Origin: Ardenticatenaceae bacterium
GTDB lineage: Bacteria > Chloroflexota > Anaerolineae > Promineifilales > Promineifilaceae
Length of the DNA: 64,000 bases
Direction of reading: 5' to 3'
Assembly: GCA_020634565.1 (NCBI GenBank)
Contig: JACKBN010000001.1
Span: 372,001 to 436,000, forward strand
Shown one piece after another: positions 33,752 to 41,500 of this stretch (position 1 is its first letter; the number at the start of each line of letters is the position of its first letter). The position numbers and the translations under genes are program-made. The notes beneath the pieces are model-generated. The model worked only from the letters and a program-made list of their open reading frames with translations, did no database searches and had not been told where the DNA came from.

Positions 33752-35776
33752 ATGAAAATTCGCACTGACTTCCCCCACACCGTCACCATCCTGGAAAACG
33801 TCTGGATTCCCCTGGCTGACGGCACCCGCCTGGCCGCCAAAATCTGGCTACCCGACAGCGCCCAGCAGCAGCCCGTACCCGCCCTGCTGGAATACATTCC
33901 CTACCGCAAAAGCGACTTCACCTCGGCCCGCGACGCCAAGCGGCAGGCATACTTCGCGGGCTACGGCTACGCCAACATCCGCGTGGACATGCGCGGCAGC
34001 GGCGACTCCGACGGCATCCTCTACGATGAATACCTGCCGCAGGAGCAGGACGACGCGTTAGAGGTGCTGGCCTGGATTGCCGCCCAGCCGTGGTGCGACG
34101 GCAACATTGGTATGCACGGCATCTCTTGGGGCGGCTTCAACAGCCTGCAAGTGGCCGCCCGTCGCCCGCCTGAACTCAAGGCGATCATCGCCATCGGCGC
34201 GACCGACGACCGCTACCACGACGACGTGCATTACATGGGCGGCTGCCTACTCACCTCGCAGATGCTGCCCTGGGCCTCGCTGATGTTTGCCTATAACCCG
34301 TCCCCGCCCGACCCACGCTGGGTGGGTGACAAGTGGCGTGAGATGTGGCTGGAGCGGCTGGAACAGTCGCCGCCGTACATCGAAAAATGGTTGGAACACC
34401 AAGTGCGGGATGCGTACTGGAAACACGGCTCCGTCCGCGAAAATTACGCCGACATCGAGATTCCCGTCTACATGGTCGGCGGCTGGGCGGACAGCTACAA
34501 CAACTCAATTCCCCGCCTGATGGCCGGGCTGAGCGGGCCGCGCAAGGCGCTCATCGGGCCGTGGTCCCACGCCTTCCCGGAGCAGTGCGATTCGCCCGGC
34601 CCGCCGATTGGCTTTTTGCAGGAGAGTTTGCGCTGGTGGGATCATTGGCTGAAGGGGATTGACACGGGCATCATGGACGAGCCGACGATTCGCACCTGGC
34701 TGCAAGATGGGGTGCCGCCCGCGCCCAGCTACCCGGAACGCAACGGCCGTTGGCTCGCCGACCCATCCTGGCCTTCCCCCCACGTGCAGGAGAAAGTGTA
34801 CTTCTTAAACGAACACCGGCTGGACGACACCCCGCAGCTGACGCAGGAAATCAGCTTTGTCGGGCTGCAAGCCCACGGGCTGGATGGCGGCGGCTGGGGC
34901 GGGCATGGCTCCCCCGGCGAATCCCCCGGCGACCAACGCCCCGCCGATGGCGAGAGCCTCACCTTTACCAGCCAACCGCTGGCCGAACCGATGAATCTGC
35001 TGGGCCATGCCGAGGTACAGCTTACCTTGAAGGTAGACCAACCGCTAGCTTTGGTGGCGGTACGGCTGTGTGATGTGGACGAAGACGGCCGTTCCACCCT
35101 CATTACCTGGGGCCTGCTCAACCTCACCCATCGCCACAGCCACGAAAACCCTGAGCTGCTGGTGCCTGGAGAGGTATACACCGTCACCGTGCCGCTAAAC
35201 ATGATGGCCTACCGGCTGCCCGCCGGGCACCGCTGGCGCGTCGGCATTTCGCCCACCTACCTGCGCCACGCCTGGCCCTCGCCCCAGCCGGTGACGCTGA
35301 CGCTGCTGCTGGGTGAGGGATGTAAGTTGGTGGTGCCGGAACGGCCGTACCACCCCCTCGACGACACACTAACCGACTTCCCACCTGCCGAAATCGCCCC
35401 GCCCGAACCGATCGAAACGCTGCGCCACGAAATCCGCCGCCAGACAGTGACCCGCGAAGCCACCACGGGCACCACCACCTACACGCTCCACCAGGATTCC
35501 GGCCGCATTCGCTACCAAAATCACGGCCTGGAGCTGGACGACATCAGCACCCACACCCTCACCATCCGCGACGACGATCCGCTGTCGCTGGCGCAAGAAG
35601 TACGTTTCCGCCTGGAATACCAGCGCGGCGACTGGCAGGTGCGCATGGAAACGGTCAGCAAACTCACCGCCGACGCCACGCATTTTTATTTGTCGAATAG
35701 TTTGGATGCTTATGAGGGCAGCGTGCGCGTCTTTAGCAAAACATGGACGAAAAAGATTGCGCGCAACGGCGTTTAA
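33752..35776 (+). CDS. CocE/NonD family hydrolase (X-Pro dipeptidyl-peptidase fold)
   Basis: 674 residues. The alpha/beta hydrolase part has MRGSGDSDG, HGISWGGFNSLQVAA (nucleophile Ser at about 133) and, near residue 240, GGWADSYNNS followed by LIGPWSHAFPE with the catalytic His. The C-terminal half is a jelly-roll domain (about 390-560). Members are cocaine esterases, glutaryl-acylases or X-Pro dipeptidyl peptidases; substrate not deducible. A C-terminal extension (about 560-674) beyond the usual size carries no motif I know. No signal peptide. It is divergent from the S9 peptidase, a hint of shared peptide catabolism. Confidence 0.88.
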   Translation: MKIRTDFPHTVTILENVWIPLADGTRLAAKIWLPDSAQQQPVPALLEYIPYRKSDFTSARDAKRQAYFAGYGYANIRVDMRGSGDSDGILYDEYLPQEQDDALEVLAWIAAQPWCDGNIGMHGISWGGFNSLQVAARRPPELKAIIAIGATDDRYHDDVHYMGGCLLTSQMLPWASLMFAYNPSPPDPRWVGDKWREMWLERLEQSPPYIEKWLEHQVRDAYWKHGSVRENYADIEIPVYMVGGWADSYNNSIPRLMAGLSGPRKALIGPWSHAFPEQCDSPGPPIGFLQESLRWWDHWLKGIDTGIMDEPTIRTWLQDGVPPAPSYPERNGRWLADPSWPSPHVQEKVYFLNEHRLDDTPQLTQEISFVGLQAHGLDGGGWGGHGSPGESPGDQRPADGESLTFTSQPLAEPMNLLGHAEVQLTLKVDQPLALVAVRLCDVDEDGRSTLITWGLLNLTHRHSHENPELLVPGEVYTVTVPLNMMAYRLPAGHRWRVGISPTYLRHAWPSPQPVTLTLLLGEGCKLVVPERPYHPLDDTLTDFPPAEIAPPEPIETLRHEIRRQTVTREATTGTTTYTLHQDSGRIRYQNHGLELDDISTHTLTIRDDDPLSLAQEVRFRLEYQRGDWQVRMETVSKLTADATHFYLSNSLDAYEGSVRVFSKTWTKKIARNGV

Positions 35777-35791
35777 GAGGCCAGTGGGAGA

Positions 35792-37474
35792 TTATTCGGC
35801 CAGCGGATAATAGTTGTCGATGTTCTGGGCATCAATAAAAACGTGCTGATTGTACACGGCGGGCGGCACCGATTCGCCGCAGAGGATTTTCAGCGCCAAA
35901 TCAATCACCTTTTCGCCGTAGCGCTCTGGCATGTAGGCGGTGGAGCCAATCAGCCGCGACTGTGGGTTGCGGATTTCATTGCGCACCAACCGGTCTGCCC
36001 CTTGCCCCACAATCACCACATCTGCTTCCCGACCCGCTTTGCGGGCCGCCTGCAACGCGCCAAACGCAGCTTCATCATTGAAGGAGATAATGGCGATATG
36101 GTGGCTGTCGGGTAAGGCTTGCAAATGTTTGGCCACGCCCGCTTCGGAAACGGCCGTTGTGTTCCCACAATCAATCGCATGCGTCCGCTCGGCCGGGGGC
36201 AGCTCAGACACCACCTCGCGCAGCCCGTCCAGTTGGCCCTGAATGCGCGCCTCAGGCAGCGACCCGGCACGGGGTTCTTCCAGAATGAGCAGATCATCGA
36301 TACGGCCGTACCACTGCTGCCCAATCCACTCGCCCAGCGCACGCCCGGCCAGATACCCCGCCCGGTAATTGTCTACACCAAAAAACGTGGCGCCCAGCAT
36401 CGGAATGTCGATGGCAATCACGGGAATGCCCGCCTGCTGGAACTTGTCCATCAGCAGATTGCCCGCCTTGTAATCGATCTGATACTCAATCACGAGGTCG
36501 ATGTTGCGCTGAATCAGCCGATCCGCCACCCGCAGCGCTTCCTCGCCGCTGAGCCGGTTATTGGCCACCACCAGATCGATGCTGCCCACATCGGCCGCCG
36601 CCCGCTCCAGGCTGCGCCGCACGTCCACGGCAAACGGCAGTTCCTCACTCTGATTAGCAAACCCAATCGTAAACTGAGCCTTTGGCCCATCCACAGTAAA
36701 CGAACGCACCGTATTTTCGCCGCAGATCGTCAGGTTAATCTTGGCCCGCCGCATCTGATCCACAAATCCAACGGGCACGCCCTGGTCGGTAAAAAAGTGG
36801 CTGATGCGCTCAGGGCGAGCAAAAGGCAATGTACCGACTGCACCAATTTTGTTGGACCCCACCAGGGCAATAATGCGCGGAATTGAAGCCAGCATCGCCT
36901 CTTTTAGCTGCGCTTCCTCAATGTGCCGTTCTGTCAGCCCCGCCTCAAAATCAAAACCTACGCAAGAAACATAGGCGGCATGGATATGCATATTTTTCAG
37001 CATTTCCAGACCAATCAGGCTGGTAGTGGCATTGCCGCTCCGGTTGAGCATTCCCCCCACCAAAACGACGGTGTGGTTGGTGGTGCGGGCTACCTGTCGC
37101 GCTGTTTCCAATCCATTGGTGACAATGGTTAAGCGCTTGTACTCGCGCAAATGGGGAATCATAAACTGCACGGTGGTGCTGGCATCCAGCAAAATGGTGC
37201 TGCCATCTTCCACAATTTCAGCCGCCCAGCGTGCAATGCGCTGCTTGGCTTCCGCATTGGCGACCTGCGTGCGGCCCGGCAGCGGTGTTTCTTGCTCGAT
37301 GAGCACGGCACCACCGCGCACCCGGCGCACCTGCTGCTCTTCTTCCAGCGCCGTCAAATCATTGCGAATGGTACCCTCAGACACATCCAGCTGCTCGGCC
37401 AACTGCGGCACGCGAATGCCTGGCTTTTCTGCCAGGATGCGCAGGATATTTTGTCGCCTTTCAAAACCAATCAT
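35792..37474 (-). CDS. DeoR-family repressor fused to a periplasmic-binding-protein-like sugar sensor
   Basis: 560 residues in three parts. The first 60 form a DeoR winged helix (RRQNILRILAEKPGIRVPQLAEQLDVSEGTIRNDL, then RRVRGGAVL). Residues about 70-240 are the DeoR sugar-phosphate sensor (VEDGSTILLDASTTVQ, TIVTNGLETA, VGGMLNRSG). From about 265 to 555 there is a Peripl_BP_4-like domain (FTIGFANQSEELPFAVDVRRSLERAA, PVIAIDIPMLGATFFGVDN, GYLAGRALGEW, IISFNDEAAFGAL). DeoR proteins normally end near 250, so this is a fusion with two potential ligand pockets. It is divergent from the rhamnose importer, which it probably represses. Confidence 0.88.
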   Translation of the reverse strand: MIGFERRQNILRILAEKPGIRVPQLAEQLDVSEGTIRNDLTALEEEQQVRRVRGGAVLIEQETPLPGRTQVANAEAKQRIARWAAEIVEDGSTILLDASTTVQFMIPHLREYKRLTIVTNGLETARQVARTTNHTVVLVGGMLNRSGNATTSLIGLEMLKNMHIHAAYVSCVGFDFEAGLTERHIEEAQLKEAMLASIPRIIALVGSNKIGAVGTLPFARPERISHFFTDQGVPVGFVDQMRRAKINLTICGENTVRSFTVDGPKAQFTIGFANQSEELPFAVDVRRSLERAAADVGSIDLVVANNRLSGEEALRVADRLIQRNIDLVIEYQIDYKAGNLLMDKFQQAGIPVIAIDIPMLGATFFGVDNYRAGYLAGRALGEWIGQQWYGRIDDLLILEEPRAGSLPEARIQGQLDGLREVVSELPPAERTHAIDCGNTTAVSEAGVAKHLQALPDSHHIAIISFNDEAAFGALQAARKAGREADVVIVGQGADRLVRNEIRNPQSRLIGSTAYMPERYGEKVIDLALKILCGESVPPAVYNQHVFIDAQNIDNYYPLAE

Positions 37475-37522
37475 GATGAGATGCCGCCGTTAGCTTGCTT
37501 TTGTTTGTCTCTTAAATTGTAG

Positions 37523-37719
37523 AAATTTGTTGAAAGCTGACAAATACTCTTTGCGAACAGCGTATTTGCCTGCTTTTTTCGGGGGATCCTGCTTAATTCA
37601 TTGACGTATTTTAGTGTACATGCTATGATTTCGTCAATATTCAGCAATTTTCAACAAATATCAACAACGCTTAACCGTAAAGTCCGCACAAACGTTACTC
37701 CTCTACAAATTGCTGAATA
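37523..37719. promoter_or_regulatory. Divergent control region of the rhamnose operon
   Basis: A near-consensus promoter for the importer: TTGACG (37601-37606), 17-base spacer, TATGAT (37624-37629). Just downstream lies CAGCAATTTTCAACAAAT (37642-37659), and a reversed relative, AAATTTGTTGAAAGCTG (37523-37539), lies nearer the repressor gene. A third, TATTCAGCAATTT (37638-37650), is perfectly complemented by AAATTGCTGAATA (37707-37719). The sites over the start point suit repressor binding by the fused DeoR protein. Confidence 0.65.
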
Positions 37720-37742
37720 ACCATCAAGGAAGCTGGAAGAGC

Positions 37743-39233
37743 ATGACAAAACCCATTTTGGAGATGCAGCATATCTCAAAGCGGTTTGGCACCACCCAGG
37801 CGCTGGATGACGTTTCACTCTCGCTATTTCCCGGCGAAATTCACGCGCTGCTGGGTGAAAACGGGGCGGGCAAATCCACTCTCATCAAGATCATGACGGG
37901 CATTCACAAGCCAGATGAGGGAGAAATTTTGCTAGACGGCCGTTCCACACCGATCACCAATCCCCTCGACGCCCAGGCCAACGGCATCGCCGCCATTCAC
38001 CAGGAACCGATGATCTTCCCCGATCTCAACGTCGCCGAGAACATTTTTATCGGCCACCGCAACCGGGGCGGCATTGTGCGCTGGCGGCAAATGTACCGTG
38101 AAGCCGCCGAGATTTTGGCCCAGTTGGACATCAAGCTGGACGTGCGCAGCTCCGCCCGTGGCCTAACACTGGCCGCCCAGCAGGCGGTGGAAATCGCCAA
38201 GGCAATCTCGCTGGACACCCGCGTCCTCATCATGGACGAACCAACCGCATCGCTTTCGGCGCATGAGGTAGACCAGCTATTCAAGCTCACCCAGCGGCTC
38301 AAAGAGAAAGGCGTTTCCATTTTGTTCATCAGCCACCGCATGGAAGAGGTGTTCTCGATTTCGGATCGGATTACGGTGTTGCGAGACGGCCGTTTTGTAT
38401 CCTCCCACCCCGCCGCCGAAGTCACCCCCGAATCCGCCATCAGCGACATGGTTGGCCGCCACATGGATGACTTCTTCGCCAAAACAGCCACCGTGCGCGG
38501 CGATCTGCTTCTCACCGTGCGTGATTTCAGCAAAGAAAACGTCTTCCACGATATCAACTTCGACGTGCACGCGGGCGAGGTGGTCGGCTTTGCCGGGCTG
38601 GTTGGTTCCCGCCGCACCGATGTGGCCCTGGCCTTGTTTGGTATCGAAACGGCCGATTCCGGCACCATCATCTTCGACGGCCAAACCGTAGACGTGCACT
38701 CGCCGCAGCAAGCTGTCAAGCTGGGCATCGCCTACGTCACCGAAGACCGGCGGCAATTGGGCCTGACCATGCCCATGTCGATCACCACCAACATTTCCTT
38801 GCCCATGCTGCGCAGCTACACCAATCAGTTTGGCCTGGTGCAGCGCAAAAAAGAGAAAGAAACGGCCGAATCGTTCCGCGAGCGCCTCAACATCCGCGCC
38901 GCCAGCATGGAGCAAACCGCAGGCACCCTTTCCGGCGGCAACCAGCAAAAAGTGGTTCTCAGCAAATGGCTCAACACCCAACCCCGCCTGCTCATCCTCG
39001 ATGAGCCCACGCGCGGCATCGACGTAGGCGCCAAAGCCGAAGTGCATCACATCATCGACGAACTGGCCCAGCAAGGCATGGGCATCATCATGATTTCGTC
39101 TGACCTGCCCGAAGTGCTGGCCATGAGCGACCGCATCGTGGTGATGCGCGAGGGGCGGCAGATGGGGATTTTAGACCGCAGCGAAGCCACACAAGAGCGG
39201 GTGATGACCGCCGCCATGGGACAAACCGCATGA
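37743..39233 (+). CDS. rhaT: Rhamnose-type sugar ABC transporter ATP-binding protein
   Basis: 496 residues, two tandem ATPase domains as in sugar importers of the CUT2 class. The first has GENGAGKST (38-46) and LIMDEPTASLS; its signature is weak (LTLAAQQAVEI). The second has a degenerate P-loop (GFAGLVGSRRTDVA), signature LSGGNQQKV and LLILDEPTRGID. The start is the ATG at 37743 (GGAAG upstream); an earlier in-frame Met has no site. The stop overlaps the next permease by four bases. The substrate is assigned from the rhamnose catabolic genes that follow. Confidence 0.9.
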   Translation: MTKPILEMQHISKRFGTTQALDDVSLSLFPGEIHALLGENGAGKSTLIKIMTGIHKPDEGEILLDGRSTPITNPLDAQANGIAAIHQEPMIFPDLNVAENIFIGHRNRGGIVRWRQMYREAAEILAQLDIKLDVRSSARGLTLAAQQAVEIAKAISLDTRVLIMDEPTASLSAHEVDQLFKLTQRLKEKGVSILFISHRMEEVFSISDRITVLRDGRFVSSHPAAEVTPESAISDMVGRHMDDFFAKTATVRGDLLLTVRDFSKENVFHDINFDVHAGEVVGFAGLVGSRRTDVALALFGIETADSGTIIFDGQTVDVHSPQQAVKLGIAYVTEDRRQLGLTMPMSITTNISLPMLRSYTNQFGLVQRKKEKETAESFRERLNIRAASMEQTAGTLSGGNQQKVVLSKWLNTQPRLLILDEPTRGIDVGAKAEVHHIIDELAQQGMGIIMISSDLPEVLAMSDRIVVMREGRQMGILDRSEATQERVMTAAMGQTA

Positions 39234-40279
39234 ACACCATCAGACGCGCCATTCGTCCGGAGCAAGTCCGCGAACTCATTCTCCTGCTCATCATCTTTGG
39301 GGCGATTCTTTTCTTTGGCTCCCAAATTGAAAATTATTATCAGCCGCGCACCTTCACCCGCATCGCCTCCAGCGTCGCCATTTTGGCCGTGGTCGCCGTG
39401 GGGCAAACGCTTGTCGTCCTCATGCGCAACATCGACCTCTCCGTTGGTTCGATTGTCGGCTTTACGGCCTACTTTGTGGGACGCGCCGTCGTCGCCAACA
39501 ACGAAATGTCCCCCGTCGTAGTCGTCTTGCTGGCCGTAGCGATGGGTGGCGGTTTGGGCTTGGTGAACGGGCTGATTATTTCATACGGCCGTGTTCCCGC
39601 CATCATCACCACGCTCGGCACTTTAGCCATTTACCGCTCCCTTTTGGTGCAATTTTCCGACGCCCAAACCATTATCACTAGCGCCCTACCCGAATGGCTC
39701 GTCAATCTACCCCAGGTCAACGCCTTCACGATTGGCGAAGTGGACATCAAGCTGATTGTGCTGATCGCCATCGTCATTGTGGTCATCTTCCAGCTCATTG
39801 TCACCTATCTGCCCTGGGGCCGCCGTCTCTACGCCATCGGCTCCAACCCCGACGCCGCCGAGATGACCGGCCTGCCCGTACGCGCCATGACCATCAGCGC
39901 CTACACGCTCTGCGGCGCACTCAGCGGCCTTGCTGGCTTCCTCTTTTTGGCCCGATTTGGCACCATCACCGTGGTCGCCGCACAGGGATTGGAACTGCAA
40001 GTTGTGGCGGCGGTCGTGGTGGGCGGCGTCAACATTTTTGGCGGCAGCGGCACCATGCTGGGCACATTACTTGGTGCCGTGCTCATCGCCACGCTGGAGC
40101 AAAGCTTGCTCCGCTGGCGCGTCATTAGCGAATTTTGGCGCGATGCGTTGCTGGGCTTACTCATCCTGCTCGCCGTCGCCGCCGACTCCGTCATGCTCAG
40201 CCGCCTGCGCCGTCTCTGGGCCCGCGGCGAAATTGAACAGCTACAGGCAGACACTCCACTGCCTGCCGAAACCGCCTAA
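39230..40279 (+). CDS. rhaP: Rhamnose-type sugar ABC transporter permease 1
   Basis: 349 residues, about ten helices, CUT2/branched family. After the N-terminal helix comes SVAILAVVAVGQTLVVLMRNIDLSVGSIVGF, then LVNGLIISYGRVPAIITTLGTLAIYRS, the usual family signature, and a C-terminal GGVNIFGGSGTMLGTLLGAVLIATLEQ. It starts within the stop of the ATPase gene, so the two are coupled. A hairpin repeat separates it from the second permease. Confidence 0.9.
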   Translation: MNTIRRAIRPEQVRELILLLIIFGAILFFGSQIENYYQPRTFTRIASSVAILAVVAVGQTLVVLMRNIDLSVGSIVGFTAYFVGRAVVANNEMSPVVVVLLAVAMGGGLGLVNGLIISYGRVPAIITTLGTLAIYRSLLVQFSDAQTIITSALPEWLVNLPQVNAFTIGEVDIKLIVLIAIVIVVIFQLIVTYLPWGRRLYAIGSNPDAAEMTGLPVRAMTISAYTLCGALSGLAGFLFLARFGTITVVAAQGLELQVVAAVVVGGVNIFGGSGTMLGTLLGAVLIATLEQSLLRWRVISEFWRDALLGLLILLAVAADSVMLSRLRRLWARGEIEQLQADTPLPAETA

Positions 40280-40286
40280 AGAATTA

Positions 40287-40351
40287 ACCGCGGAGAACGC
40301 GGAGGACGCAGAGAAAAAGAAAACCTCGGCGCTCTCCGCGTTCTCCGCGGT
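40287..40351. repeat. Intergenic hairpin, CCGCAGAG/CTCCGCGG family
   Basis: ACCGCGGAGAACGCGGAGGA at the left and CTCTCCGCGTTCTCCGCGGT at the right with an A-rich loop. It lies between the two permease genes, 20 bases before the second start. Confidence 0.8.
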
Positions 40352-40370
40352 AAAAATGTAGGAATATTCA

Positions 40371-41345
40371 ATGACTCGCAAATTGTTAAGCTGGGAAGCA
40401 CTCTTACTCTTCATTTTGATTGTCGTTGTTTTGATCAACGTCAGCCTTTCGCCGTTTTACCTGGGGCTGAACAACCAGATCAATCTGTTCCAGCTCTCCA
40501 TCGAGAAAATCATTGTGGCTCTGGCGATGACGCTCATCATCATCAATGCGGAAATTGATTTGTCCGTCGCTTCAATCATGGGCTTGTCCGCCTGTTTGCT
40601 GGCGTACCTGCACAACCAGGGCCAGCCCTTTTGGTGGGCGATTGTGGCCAGTCTGTTGGTCGGTGCAGTGGCTGGGGCTTTCAATGGCTTCTGGGTGGCA
40701 TACGTAGGCTTGCCTTCGCTGGTCGTCACCCTGGCCGGGCTCATTGGTTATCGCGGCGTGGCCCGCATTTTGGTGGAAGATGAATCCATTGGTGGATTCC
40801 CCGCCTGGTTTGAAACGATGGGCCAGCAAGGCATCGTCGGCCCCTTCCCCTTTGGCTTGCTGCTCTTTTTTGTGGGCATTGTGATTGTGTGGGTGTTGAT
40901 TCAGCGGTCGGGATACGGCCGTACCATCTACGTCATCGGCAACAGTGCAGACGTGGCCCGCTACTCCGGCGTCAACGTCAAGCGCGTCAAAATGAGCTTG
41001 TTCATCATCTCCGGCTTCGTCTCGGCTCTGGCAGGTGTGCTCATTGCCGCCCGGCTGGGTGCCGTGCGCGGCAGCACCGCCCTCGGCTTTGAGCTGGACA
41101 TCATCACCATGGTGCTGCTCGGTGGTGTCTCCATTTTTGGCGGCTCCGGCACGCTCACTGGTGTCGTGCTCTCCATCCTCATCATCCTCAACATCCGCAA
41201 CGGACTCTCGCTGGTAAACATTCCCGGCAATACCCAAACCGGCGTCATCGGCCTCCTGCTCATACTCTCCGTCCTGCTGCCCAACTGGTTACAGGCAGCC
41301 CAAGCACGATGGAATCGCGGACGGCCGTTAAAAGCAACAAATTAG
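40371..41345 (+). CDS. rhaQ: Rhamnose-type sugar ABC transporter permease 2
   Basis: 324 residues, about eight to ten helices. EKIIVALAMTLIIINAEIDLSVASIMGLSACLLA matches the CUT2 permease signature, FNGFWVAYVGLPSLVVTLAGLIGYRGVARIL repeats the same motif as in permease 1, and the end is GGVSIFGGSGTLTGVVLSILIILNIRNG. It would form a heterodimer with permease 1 in the membrane. One ACGGCCGT falls near the end, read RP. Confidence 0.9.
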   Translation: MTRKLLSWEALLLFILIVVVLINVSLSPFYLGLNNQINLFQLSIEKIIVALAMTLIIINAEIDLSVASIMGLSACLLAYLHNQGQPFWWAIVASLLVGAVAGAFNGFWVAYVGLPSLVVTLAGLIGYRGVARILVEDESIGGFPAWFETMGQQGIVGPFPFGLLLFFVGIVIVWVLIQRSGYGRTIYVIGNSADVARYSGVNVKRVKMSLFIISGFVSALAGVLIAARLGAVRGSTALGFELDIITMVLLGGVSIFGGSGTLTGVVLSILIILNIRNGLSLVNIPGNTQTGVIGLLLILSVLLPNWLQAAQARWNRGRPLKATN

Positions 41346-41350
41346 AATTA

Positions 41351-41409
41351 GCCACAGAGAGCACAGAGGGTTATGAGTTTTTCTCTTTTCCCTCTGTGTC
41401 CTCTGTGGC
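41351..41409. repeat. Intergenic hairpin, CACAGAG/CTCTGTG family
   Basis: GCCACAGAGAGCACAGAGGG and CCCTCTGTGTCCTCTGTGGC close a long stem. It lies between permease 2 and the binding protein, whose strong ribosome site follows about 90 bases later; such a stem may separate the expression of the abundant binding protein from that of the membrane parts. Confidence 0.8.
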
Positions 41410-41500
41410 AAAAAAATCGTCTGAACTGCTGCCAACCACCTATTCAACGCCGATACGCAGCTTTCTCATTATTACCCTTTAGTTCTTAGGAGGAACGAAA

